This document shows positions 9,458 through 17,604 of a stretch of 64,000 nucleotides of DNA, piece by piece. The DNA lies in contig NZ_CP060711.1 of the NCBI RefSeq assembly GCF_014395425.1, positions 1,612,001 through 1,676,000 of the forward strand, written 5' to 3'. The first letter of the stretch is position 1. The number at the start of each line of letters is the position of its first letter. This stretch comes from Thermomonas brevis. GTDB lineage: Bacteria; Pseudomonadota; Gammaproteobacteria; Xanthomonadales; Xanthomonadaceae. A program made the translations under genes and the position numbers. A model generated the notes under the pieces. It saw nothing but the letters and a program-made list of their open reading frames with translations, had not been told where the DNA came from and searched no databases.

Positions 9458-11788
9458 CTACTGGTTCCAATCCGGCGTCTGCCGCTTCAGCAGATGCCGC
9501 ACGAAGAAATCGAACTTGCGCCGCTGCACGTAGCGGTCGGTTTCGCCGTTGCCGCGGCCGACGCCGTGGCCCGCGCCGGGCACGGCGAGCAAATCGAAAT
9601 CCTTGCCGGCGCGGATCAGCGCGTCGGCCACCTGATAGGTGGACGCCGGATCGACGTTCTCGTCCTGCTCGCCGACGATCAGCAGCAGGTGGCCGCGCAG
9701 CTTGTCCGCGTTGTCCACGCCGGACGCGCGCGCGTAGCTGTCGTCCACCGGCCAGCCCATCCACTGCTCGTTCCAGCTGATCTTGTCCATGCGGTTGTCG
9801 TAGCAACCGGCGTAGGCCACGGCGACGGTGTAGAACTCCGGATGGAACTCCAGCGCGCCCAGCGCATTCTGCCCGCCGGCCGACGCGCCGTAGATGCCCA
9901 CGCCGCCACCGATGTCGTAGGACGGATCGCGCGCGGCCATCGCCTTGTGCCAGGCGATGCGGTCGGGGAAGCCGGCGTCGCCGAGGTTCTTCCAGGCCAC
10001 GTCGTGGAAGGCCTTGGAGCGGTTCATCGTGCCCATGCCGTCGATCTGGACGACGATGAAGCCGAGGTCGGCCAGCGCCTGCGCGCCGACCAGGCGCTCG
10101 TTGCTGGACTGCGCATCGAACGGCCAGAACTTCTTCTGCACGTGCGAATCGTGCGGGCCGGCATAGATGCTTTCGATCACCGGATACTTGCGCGACGGAT
10201 CGTAGTGCGTGGGCCGCACCACCAACCCCCAGATCGGCGTTTTGCCGTCGCGGCCCGGCGCGGCGAAAGTTTCCGGCGCTTTGTAGCCGGCGGCGAACAG
10301 CGCGCTGGCGTCGCCGCGTTCGACCTCCGCCAGCAGATGGCCGTCGCGCGCGTCGCGCAGCTCGGTGACGTTGGGCTGGTCGAGGCGCGACCAGGTATCG
10401 ACGTAGTGCGCCAGGTCGGGCGACAGGCTGATCTCGTGCCAGCCGTCGCCGGGCGTCATGTGGACGAGATTTTTTCCATCGAAATCGACGCGGTAGACAT
10501 GCTGCATGTACGGATCGCCCGGCTCGCGGCCGTTGGCGGCGAACCAGACCTGCCGGCGCGCCTCGTCCACCTTCACGATCCGCCGCACCACCCACGGCCC
10601 GCGCGTGAGCTGGCGCAGCCGGCCGCTCTTGCCATCGACCAGATACAGATGGTTCCAGCCGTCGCGCTCGGACATCCACAGCAGTTCGCGGCCTGCGTTG
10701 CCGACGTCGTGGAACTCGCTGCGCTGCCACCAGTCGTTGACGAAGGTGTCGCTGCGCTCCTCCACCACTGTGCGCGTCGCGCCGCTGCGCGCATCCACTT
10801 CGATCAGGCGCACGCGCTGGTGGCCGCGCTCGGTGAAGCGGAAGGCCAGCGTGCGGCCGTCGGCGCGGAACGCCAGCGGCGAGAGCTGGAACGGATTGGC
10901 GAACAGCGCGTCGGGCACGTCGATGCGTTTGCCGCTGGCGGCCTCGAAGATCACCGGCCGCTCGACGTCCACCGGATCGCCTGGCTTCGGGTAGAGCTGG
11001 GTTTGCAGCTTCGGCTGCAGCTGGTCGCGCGGCGAGGTTTCCACGCGGGTGACGCGGCGCTGCAAACCGGGACGCACGCGGTACAGCGCGACGCGGCTGG
11101 AATCCGGCGACCAGACGAGGGTGTCCGGATCGTGGAAATCGCCCGGCGAGCCGTCGCGGCTGAGCGTGCGGGTTTCGCCGCTGGCGAGGATGCGCAGCAT
11201 GAGGTTGTCGCCCTGCACGAACGCCTCGTACCGGCCGTCGGGCGAGCGGCGCGGCGTGTCGTCAGCCGGCACCGACAGGTCGCGCACCACGCCCCAGGCG
11301 CGCGGGCGGGACTTGTTGATGTCGTCGCCGATGCGCTCACAGCGATAGGCGTCGCCGAGTTCGCAGCGCACGCGGCCCGAGTCCGTCCACGCGCGGATCG
11401 CGCGCTCGCCGGATTCGTACTCGAACTCGGCGAATGGCAGGCGACGCCCGTCGATGGCGATGCCCAGCGTGTTGCCGAGCGCCGACGCCAGCTTCTGCTG
11501 GTCGAAGGCCGGCTGTGCCTGCGAGACGCCGACGCGGCGGACGACGAACTCGAAGCCGCCCTCGGCGGTGCGCCGGTAGCGGTAGCGCTCGGCGTCGATC
11601 CACGTCGCCGGGCCGGCCAGTCCTTTCGTCAGGTACATCCATTGCTCGCGCAGATGCAGCGAGCGGTCGTAGGCGGCTTCGTCGGGCGCTTTCGGCATGG
11701 CGGTTTGCGCCAATGCCTGCATTGGGGCGCTGATGAGCAGCAGAACTACGATGCAACTCGTGATGCGAAAGTTGCGAAACACTGACAT
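9458..11788 (-). CDS. DPP IV-like S9B prolyl peptidase, exported
   Basis: A 776-residue peptidase expected to release Xaa-Pro dipeptides from peptides in the periplasm. The ATG at 11788 is chosen over the GTG at 11797 because GGAG lies 8 bp upstream of the ATG. The N-terminus is a signal peptide ending APMQALAQ. Residues about 60-500 form the DPP IV N-terminal beta-propeller (PF00930-like). The C-terminal alpha/beta hydrolase has Ser in GASAGG near residue 635, Asp in GEQDENVD near 709 and His in GAGHGVG near 738. The usual GWSYGG elbow is replaced by GASAGG. It sits between the collagenase and the Xaa-Pro peptidase, fitting stepwise breakdown of Pro-rich collagen peptides. Confidence 0.88.
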   Translation of the reverse strand: MSVFRNFRITSCIVVLLLISAPMQALAQTAMPKAPDEAAYDRSLHLREQWMYLTKGLAGPATWIDAERYRYRRTAEGGFEFVVRRVGVSQAQPAFDQQKLASALGNTLGIAIDGRRLPFAEFEYESGERAIRAWTDSGRVRCELGDAYRCERIGDDINKSRPRAWGVVRDLSVPADDTPRRSPDGRYEAFVQGDNLMLRILASGETRTLSRDGSPGDFHDPDTLVWSPDSSRVALYRVRPGLQRRVTRVETSPRDQLQPKLQTQLYPKPGDPVDVERPVIFEAASGKRIDVPDALFANPFQLSPLAFRADGRTLAFRFTERGHQRVRLIEVDARSGATRTVVEERSDTFVNDWWQRSEFHDVGNAGRELLWMSERDGWNHLYLVDGKSGRLRQLTRGPWVVRRIVKVDEARRQVWFAANGREPGDPYMQHVYRVDFDGKNLVHMTPGDGWHEISLSPDLAHYVDTWSRLDQPNVTELRDARDGHLLAEVERGDASALFAAGYKAPETFAAPGRDGKTPIWGLVVRPTHYDPSRKYPVIESIYAGPHDSHVQKKFWPFDAQSSNERLVGAQALADLGFIVVQIDGMGTMNRSKAFHDVAWKNLGDAGFPDRIAWHKAMAARDPSYDIGGGVGIYGASAGGQNALGALEFHPEFYTVAVAYAGCYDNRMDKISWNEQWMGWPVDDSYARASGVDNADKLRGHLLLIVGEQDENVDPASTYQVADALIRAGKDFDLLAVPGAGHGVGRGNGETDRYVQRRKFDFFVRHLLKRQTPDWNQ

Positions 11789-11813
11789 GGAATGCACTCC
11801 GGATATTCGTGAC

Positions 11814-11924
11814 CGTCATTCCCGCGAAGGCGGGTCGCTGCTGACAGACGAAATGTCTGTCCAATCCAGCTTTTTGGAAAACACGGGCGGCAAGAACTGG
11901 ATTCCCGCCTTCGCGGAAATGACG
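11814..11924. repeat. REP pair (BIME-like), copy 1
   Basis: Two arms in opposite orientation (11814-11834 and 11897-11924) carry the CCCGCGAAGGCGGG palindrome and the CGTCATT/AATGACG ends. The spacer has GACAGACGAAATGTCTGTCC, shared with the copy at 17464-17575. It lies between two convergently placed members of the peptidase block. Confidence 0.85.
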
Positions 11925-11931
11925 AGCGAAA

Positions 11932-13140
11932 TCAGTCGGCGAAGGGACGGTCGATGGCGATCGACGGCGGCGTGAACCACTGCGCGCCGTCGTCGGTGAC
12001 GTGGAAGTGGTCCTCCAGCCGTACGCCGAAGCGCTCCGGCACCACGATCATCGGTTCGTCGCTGCAACACATGCCCTGCGCCAGCAGCAGCGCATTGCCG
12101 CGCACCAGATAGGGCGCCTCGTGGATCGTCAATCCGCAGCCGTGGCCGGTGCGGTGCGGCAGGCCGGGCAGACGGTAGCCGGGGCCGAGGCCGACCGCTT
12201 CCAGCACGTCGCGCGCGGCCCGGTCCACGTCCTCGCAGGCCACGCCGGGGCGCACCGCGTCGAACGCCGCCTGCTGCGCGGCGCGCTCCAGGTTCCAGAT
12301 GCGGATCGCTTCGTCGCCTGCGCGGCCGTAGCTCCAGGTGCGGGTGACATCGGAGTTGTAGCCCTCGACGCTGCAGCCGGTGTCGATCAGCACCAGCTCG
12401 CCCTCGCGCAGGTGCTGCACGCCGGGGATGCCGTGCGGGAACGCGGTGGCGTGGCCGAACTGGACGATGCAGAAGGTCGAGCCGCCGTCCGCGCCCAGCG
12501 CGCGATGGGCGCTGTCGATGAAGCGCGCCAGCTCGTCGGTGCCGATGCCTTCGCGGGCGATGCCGGCGGCGAGGCGATGCACCTGCAACGTGATGTCGCA
12601 GGCGTGCTGCATCAGCGCCAGCTCGGCCGGCGACTTGCGCATGCGGCAGCCGTCGATGACCGGCTGCGCGTCGAGGATGGCGCTCGCGTCCAGGTGCCGG
12701 CGCAATCCGGCGTGGATGCGGAACGCCGCCTCGGGGTCCAGCGCCAGCGTGCGCGCGCCGCGTTCGGCCATCGCGCTGGCGACCAGCGCGTGCGGGTCTT
12801 CGTGTTCCTCCCACAGCCGCTTGTCCGCGGGGATCTTCAGCACCGCGTCCAGCGAACCTTCTTCGAAGGCCGGACAGATCAGCACGGGATCGCCCCGCAG
12901 GGTCAGCAGCATCGCCACCAGCCGCTCGCTCGCGCCCCATGCGATGCCTGTGAACCAGCGCAGCGACGCGCCCGCGGTCACCAGCAGCGCGTCCGCGCCG
13001 CAGCCGCGCATCAGCGCGCGGGCGCGTTCGAGCCGCGCCTCGTATTCCGCCGCGGCGATCGCGGCGGGCCGCGCCGGCAGCGGCATCGCCAGCCGTTCGC
13101 GCACCTGCGCCGACGACAGCTGGCCGATCTGCTCGTTCAT
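11932..13140 (-). CDS. M24 family Xaa-Pro peptidase (prolidase-like)
   Basis: A 402-residue cytoplasmic metallopeptidase predicted to hydrolyse Xaa-Pro or Xaa-Hyp dipeptides. The ATG at 13140 (MNEQIGQL) has GGAG 6 bp upstream. The N-terminal creatinase-like domain covers about residues 30-165, and the pita-bread catalytic domain the rest. Metal ligands are visible: Asp in LIDTG near 252, Asp in YNSDVTRT near 262, His in HGCGLTIHE near 334, Glu in DEPM near 361 and Glu in VRLED near 372. There is no signal peptide. Its position next to a D-hydroxyproline dehydrogenase argues that it supplies free hydroxyproline from imported dipeptides. Intact and of usual length. Confidence 0.88.
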   Translation of the reverse strand: MNEQIGQLSSAQVRERLAMPLPARPAAIAAAEYEARLERARALMRGCGADALLVTAGASLRWFTGIAWGASERLVAMLLTLRGDPVLICPAFEEGSLDAVLKIPADKRLWEEHEDPHALVASAMAERGARTLALDPEAAFRIHAGLRRHLDASAILDAQPVIDGCRMRKSPAELALMQHACDITLQVHRLAAGIAREGIGTDELARFIDSAHRALGADGGSTFCIVQFGHATAFPHGIPGVQHLREGELVLIDTGCSVEGYNSDVTRTWSYGRAGDEAIRIWNLERAAQQAAFDAVRPGVACEDVDRAARDVLEAVGLGPGYRLPGLPHRTGHGCGLTIHEAPYLVRGNALLLAQGMCCSDEPMIVVPERFGVRLEDHFHVTDDGAQWFTPPSIAIDRPFAD

Positions 13141-13391
13141 GGATGGCTCCGCCGATGACCCCGCGTCCATCCTCGGCGCGATGGACGGCGCGGACTAGCG
13201 CCGATCCCGCCGGCGCCGCGCGGAATCAGGCACAAGCCGCTGGTGCGCGGCGCGCTTTGCGCACGTTCCTGCGTACCTGCTTCTCCGCGATGGACTTTGC
13301 CGCCTTCAACAAGCAGCCCGCTTTTTCTGGCGACGCGCACCATATGCCTTGCAGCGCGCTGATGACGCACCCGGAGAGGACGGCGCCCGCG

Positions 13392-14633
13392 CTAGGCAAA
13401 ACGCTCCAGATCGAACGCCGCCGACGCCACCGCGCCCGGCCGCCCTGCGCACAAGTCGGCCAGCAGTTCGCCGCTGATCGCGGCCAGCGTCAGCCCGAGG
13501 TGCTGGTGGCCGAAGGCGTAGGCGAGATTGTCGAAGCGCCCGCTGCGGCCCAGCGCCGGCAGGTAGTCCGGCAGCGTGGGGCGCGCGCCGAACCACGGCG
13601 CGGGTTCGCCCTGCACCAGGATGCCGAGCTGTGCCACGTGTTCGCGCAGCCGCGCCCATTTGCGCGGATCGGGCGGCGTGTCGACGCCGGCGTATTCGAC
13701 GAAGCTGGCCGCGCGCAGCCCGCCGGCGAAGCGGGTGAGGATCATCGAGCGGTCCTCGAACACCACCGGCGGCAGCGCCGGCCAGTCGTGCGCGGCCCAT
13801 TGCAGGTGGTAGCCGCGCTCGGCGACCAGCGGCGCGCGCAGGCCGAGCGTCGCCATCAGTTCGCGCGAACGCACGCCGGCGCAAACCAGTACCAGATCGG
13901 CGTCGAGGCGCGCGCCGTCGGCGGCGACGGCGTGGACGTGCCGGCCCTCGCGCCGCAGCGCCTGCACGCGCAGCGCCCGCTGGACGCCGCCGGCTTCGAC
14001 GAAGGCCGCCATCAGCCGCTGCGCCAGCGCGGGCAGGTCGGCGATCTGCGCGGTGCCCTCGAACGCGAGGCCGCCCGCGACCGGCACCGACAGCTGCGAT
14101 TGCAGCGTCGCGCGCTGCGCATCGCCCAGGCTCGAAAGCGTTGCGGTGCCGATATCCGCGCCGCGCCACGCCGCTTCGCCGCGTCGCGCGCTGGCCGCGC
14201 TTTCCCAGCACACCCAATGGCCCTGCTCCTGCAACAGCGACGGCGCATCGACCGCCTGCGCCAGCCTGCGCCACGCGGGCAGCGCTTCCGCCAGCAGGCC
14301 GCGCAGGGCCGCGTGCCCGGCCTCGAAGCGCGACGGCGCGCAGGCGCGCAGGTAGCGCGCCACCCACGGCAGCAACCGCAGCGGCTCGCGCAGGTCGAGC
14401 GGCCCGCCGAACGCGTGCCAGCGGCGCGGTGCGCTGCGCAGCGTCGCCAGCGAGGCCAGCGGTTCGGTCTGCTCGATGGCGATGTGCCCGGCGTTGCCCC
14501 ACGACGGCGCGTTGCCGTTCGCATCGGCGTCGGCCAGCGTCACCCGCCAGCCGTCGCGCTGCAGCGCCAGCGCGCAGGCGCGCCCGACCACGCCACCACC
14601 AACGACCAGAGCGGATGCGGACGACGATGTCAT
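13392..14633 (-). CDS. DadA-like FAD D-amino-acid dehydrogenase, probable D-hydroxyproline dehydrogenase
   Basis: A 413-residue FAD-dependent oxidoreductase of the DAO/DadA family. The dinucleotide-binding motif VVGGGVVGRACALAL follows the start chosen at 14633 (MTSSSASALV). FAD-contact segments WGNAGHIA and, near the C-terminus, FGHQHLGLTL are present. In the known pathway cis-4-hydroxy-D-proline, made by a 2-epimerase, is oxidised to pyrroline-4-hydroxy-2-carboxylate by such an enzyme. The epimerase, deaminase and semialdehyde dehydrogenase genes all lie within 5 kb, so this substrate is much more likely than D-alanine. It is read on the same strand as the M24 peptidase, 251 bp away; that gap holds no convincing gene. 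Confidence 0.82.
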   Translation of the reverse strand: MTSSSASALVVGGGVVGRACALALQRDGWRVTLADADANGNAPSWGNAGHIAIEQTEPLASLATLRSAPRRWHAFGGPLDLREPLRLLPWVARYLRACAPSRFEAGHAALRGLLAEALPAWRRLAQAVDAPSLLQEQGHWVCWESAASARRGEAAWRGADIGTATLSSLGDAQRATLQSQLSVPVAGGLAFEGTAQIADLPALAQRLMAAFVEAGGVQRALRVQALRREGRHVHAVAADGARLDADLVLVCAGVRSRELMATLGLRAPLVAERGYHLQWAAHDWPALPPVVFEDRSMILTRFAGGLRAASFVEYAGVDTPPDPRKWARLREHVAQLGILVQGEPAPWFGARPTLPDYLPALGRSGRFDNLAYAFGHQHLGLTLAAISGELLADLCAGRPGAVASAAFDLERFA

Positions 14634-14728
14634 GGGCGCGATGCGGCGTGGCGAAGCGGCCATGCTAGGCGCATCGCGCCGCGCAGGCTATGCCGCAATC
14701 CGCATCGCGGAGACGGATCGCGGACGCA

Positions 14729-15451
14729 TCAGCCGCCCGCGCCGGCGACCAGCCGCCGGTAGTCGCGCGGGGTGGTGCCCACCGACGCCTTGAACTGCCG
14801 GCTGAAGGCGCTCTGGTCGCTGAAGCCGCAGGCCTGGCCGATCGCCGCCACGCTGTCGCCGCCGCGCAAGTGCTCCATCGCCGCCTCGATGCGCAGGCGC
14901 GTCAGCCACTGCTGCGGGGTGAGGTGGAACACGCGATGGAACTGACGTTCCAGCTGCGACAGCGACAGCCCGGCCAGCTTCGCCAGCGCCTGCATGCGCA
15001 CGCCTTCGCCGTAATGCGTCTCCATGTGGTCGAGCACGCGGCGCAGGCGGGCGAAGCCGGGGTGGCGACCATCGGGCTGTTGCAGATCGTGGGAAATGCC
15101 GATCAGGCCGACGATGCCGTCGTCCCGCCGCAGCGGCGTCTTGTGGGTCAGGCACCAGCCGGGCGCGCGGTTCGGGAACAGGTGGATCTCCAGCTGGCTG
15201 CTGATCGCATGGCCGGCCAGCACGCGCCGGTCCTGCGAGGCGTAGGCGTCGCCCAGCCGCTGCGGGAACAGCTCGGCGGGCGTGCGCCCCACCACGTCCT
15301 CGCGCCGGCTCAACCCCAGCCGGCGCACCAGCGTCAGGTTGGCGTGGGTGTAGCGGCCGCGCGCGTCCTTGAGGAAGAACACGGTGTCCGGCAGCGTGTC
15401 CAGCAGCTTCTGCAGCTGGTCGGCGTCGACGTGGGCGGGCAGCGTCTCCAT
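14729..15451 (-). CDS. PAS-AraC transcriptional regulator of hydroxyproline genes
   Basis: A 240-residue regulator. Residues about 10-115 form a PAS domain (DTVFFLKDARGRYTHAN, then a GLIGISHD end). Residues about 135-235 form the AraC double helix-turn-helix (LAKLAGLSLSQLERQF and IGQACGFSDQSAFSRQF). It is divergent from the epimerase gene with about 106 bp between starts and is followed after 95 bp by the dehydrogenase gene. This is the expected place for the controller of both arms. PAS fused to AraC is unusual compared with the cupin-type sensor of classical AraC, and the ligand is not known. The role in sensing hydroxyproline or a pathway intermediate is inferred from position. Confidence 0.85.
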   Translation of the reverse strand: METLPAHVDADQLQKLLDTLPDTVFFLKDARGRYTHANLTLVRRLGLSRREDVVGRTPAELFPQRLGDAYASQDRRVLAGHAISSQLEIHLFPNRAPGWCLTHKTPLRRDDGIVGLIGISHDLQQPDGRHPGFARLRRVLDHMETHYGEGVRMQALAKLAGLSLSQLERQFHRVFHLTPQQWLTRLRIEAAMEHLRGGDSVAAIGQACGFSDQSAFSRQFKASVGTTPRDYRRLVAGAGG

Positions 15452-15557
15452 GGCCCGATTATGGCCTCGGCTTGGCCGCCGAATTGTGCCGACTTCGGCA
15501 TCTGCATGGCGGGAACGCGGCTAGACGGCCCGGCGGCGCGGGAGGATGCTGGCCGGC

Positions 15558-16502
15558 ATGCGCCAGATCGACTACATCGACTCCCACACCGGCGGCGAAC
15601 CGACCCGCGTGGTGCTCACCGCCCTGCCCGGCATGGAGCGCGGCACGCTGGCCGAACGCCGCACCGCACTGGTGCGCGAGCACGACCGCTGGCGCAGCAT
15701 GATCGCCTGCGAGCCGCGCGGCTCGGACACGATGGTCGGCGCGCTGCTGCTGCCGGCGGAACGGGCCGGCTCGGTGGCGTCGGTCATTTTCTTCAACAAC
15801 GTCGGCGCGCTCGGCATGTGCGGCCACGGCACCATCGGCGTGGTGCGCACGCTGGCGCACCTGGGCCGCATCCGGCCCGGCCGCCACGCCATCGACACGC
15901 CGGTCGGCACCGTCGTCGCCGAATTGCACGACGACGGCCGCATCGCCATCGACAACGTCGAGAGCTGGCGGCAAGCGAAGGACGTCGAACTCGACGTGCC
16001 CGGCGTCGGCCGTGTGCGCGGCGACGTGGCCTGGGGCGGCAACTGGTTCTTCATCAGCGACGACGCGCCGCTGCCGCTGGACTACGCGCACTGGCGCGAA
16101 CTCACCGCATGCACCGCCGCGATCCGCGACGCGCTGGACGCCGCCGGCATCCGCGGCGCGGACGGCGCCGAGATCGACCACATAGAACTCAACGCCGCAG
16201 CCCACGACCCCGCAAACCACGCGCGCAACTTCGTGCTCTGCCCGGGCCTGGCCTACGACCGCTCGCCCTGCGGCACCGGCCTGTCCGCCAAGCTCGCCTG
16301 CCTCGCCGCCGACGGCAGGCTGGCGCCGGGCGAGGTCTTCCGCATGGAAAGCGTGATCGGCAGCGTGTTCGAAGCCGATTACGCTACGGCCACGGACGGC
16401 CGCATCCGCCCGCGCATCACCGGCCGCGCCCACCTCTCCGGCGAGGGGCGGCTGCTGGTCGAGGACGACGATCCCTTCGCCTGGGGCATCGTCGCGCGCT
16501 GA
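15558..16502 (+). CDS. 4-hydroxyproline 2-epimerase (proline racemase family)
   Basis: A 314-residue cofactor-free epimerase converting trans-4-hydroxy-L-proline to cis-4-hydroxy-D-proline. The family signature [13 protein letters not shown] begins 4 residues after the start. Both catalytic cysteines are present: Cys in GMCGHG near residue 90 and Cys in SPCGTG near residue 237. That supports racemase/epimerase activity rather than the dehydratase variants in which the first Cys is lost. I prefer the ATG at 15558, since the GGAGG at 15541 touches the earlier ATG at 15546 and sits 12 bp from 15558. It is the first gene of the rightward operon and is divergent from the regulator. Confidence 0.9.
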   Translation: MRQIDYIDSHTGGEPTRVVLTALPGMERGTLAERRTALVREHDRWRSMIACEPRGSDTMVGALLLPAERAGSVASVIFFNNVGALGMCGHGTIGVVRTLAHLGRIRPGRHAIDTPVGTVVAELHDDGRIAIDNVESWRQAKDVELDVPGVGRVRGDVAWGGNWFFISDDAPLPLDYAHWRELTACTAAIRDALDAAGIRGADGAEIDHIELNAAAHDPANHARNFVLCPGLAYDRSPCGTGLSAKLACLAADGRLAPGEVFRMESVIGSVFEADYATATDGRIRPRITGRAHLSGEGRLLVEDDDPFAWGIVAR

Positions 16503-16547
16503 GCGCGGCGGTTCCCTTCCACGTTCGCCACCACGGATCACCCCACC

Positions 16548-17453
16548 ATGAGCAAAGCCACTTTCTGGCGCGGCGTCGTGCCGGCCATCACCACGCCCTT
16601 CGCCGCCGACGGCGACGTCGACCACGCCTTCCTCGCCCGCCATGCCAACTGGATGATCGACGCCGGCTGCACCGGCATCGTACCGCTGGGCTCGCTGGGC
16701 GAGGGCGCGACGCTGTCGTTCGACGAGAAGCTGGCGATCGTGAAGACGCTGGTCGAGGCGCTGGGCGAACGCGCGCCGGTGATCCCCGGCATCGCCGCGC
16801 TGTCCACCGACGAAGCCGTGCGGCTGGCGCAGGAATGCGAACGCCTCGGCGCGCGCGGCCTGATGGTGCTGCCGCCCTACGTGTATTCCACCGATTGGCG
16901 CGAGATGGGGGCGCACGTGCGCGCGGTGGTGCGCGCCACGAAGCTGCCGGTGCTGCTCTACAACAACCCGGTCGCCTACAAGACCGACTTCAGCGCCGAG
17001 CAGATCGCCGAGCTGGCCGCCGAGTTCCCGCAGATCGAAGCGGTCAAGGAATCCTCCGGCGACATCCGCCGCTTCGCCGCGATCCGCGCGCTGATCGGCG
17101 ACCGCCTCGACCTGATGGTGGGCATGGACGATGCCATCGTCGAGGGCGTCACCATGGGCGCGACCGGCTGGATCGCCGGCGTGGTCAACGCGTTCCCGGC
17201 GGAATCGGTGCGCGTGTTCGAGCAGGCGCGCGCCGGCGGTTCCGACGCGGCGATGGCGCTGTACGCTTGGCTGCTGCCGCTGCTGCGCATGGATACGGTG
17301 CCGAAGTTCGTGCAGCTCATCAAGCTGATGCAGGAGCGCGTGCAGCAGGGCAGCGAGCGCGTGCGCGCGCCGCGCATGGTGGTGGAAGGCGCGGAGCGCG
17401 AGCAGGCGCTGCGGGTGATCGACGCCGCGATCACCTCGCGTCCGACCCTTTAA
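16548..17453 (+). CDS. DapA-family pyrroline-4-hydroxy-2-carboxylate deaminase (probable)
   Basis: A 301-residue TIM-barrel Schiff-base enzyme of the DHDPS/NAL family. The Schiff-base Lys is in the segment AVKESSGD near residue 167, the catalytic Tyr in LYNNPVAY near 138, and the substrate carboxylate loop is LGSLGEGATL. In the hydroxyproline pathway the paralogue deaminates and dehydrates 1-pyrroline-4-hydroxy-2-carboxylate to 2-oxoglutarate semialdehyde (EC 3.5.4.22). It is located 45 bp after the epimerase and before a semialdehyde dehydrogenase. By fold alone it could be a dihydrodipicolinate synthase or other aldolase; the operon decides. Intact, normal length. Confidence 0.85.
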   Translation: MSKATFWRGVVPAITTPFAADGDVDHAFLARHANWMIDAGCTGIVPLGSLGEGATLSFDEKLAIVKTLVEALGERAPVIPGIAALSTDEAVRLAQECERLGARGLMVLPPYVYSTDWREMGAHVRAVVRATKLPVLLYNNPVAYKTDFSAEQIAELAAEFPQIEAVKESSGDIRRFAAIRALIGDRLDLMVGMDDAIVEGVTMGATGWIAGVVNAFPAESVRVFEQARAGGSDAAMALYAWLLPLLRMDTVPKFVQLIKLMQERVQQGSERVRAPRMVVEGAEREQALRVIDAAITSRPTL

Positions 17454-17463
17454 GATTTTTGCT

Positions 17464-17575
17464 CGTCATCCCCGCGAAGGCGGGTCGCCACCGACAGACG
17501 AATGTCTGTCCAATCCGGCGTCTTTGATTGTCTTAAAAGCCAAGTCACTGGACTCCCGCCTTCGCGGGAGTGACG
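17464..17575. repeat. REP pair (BIME-like), copy 2
   Basis: The left arm starts at 17464 (CGTCATCCCCGCGAAGGCGG) and the right arm is 17546-17575 in opposite orientation. The spacer shares GACAGACGAATGTCTGTCC with the copy at 11814. It lies between the deaminase and dehydrogenase genes of one operon and could form an intercistronic hairpin. Confidence 0.85.
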
Positions 17576-17604
17576 AATCGAACCATTGCGATAAGGTGGA
17601 ACGG

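Noticed and set aside
9233-11785. 850-codon plus-strand frame opposite the DPP IV-like gene
   Set aside because: No recognisable motifs; the catalytic triad is on the minus strand.
14690-17527. 945-codon plus-strand frame across the hydroxyproline genes
   Set aside because: Covers several well-recognised genes in another frame; Arg-rich shadow.
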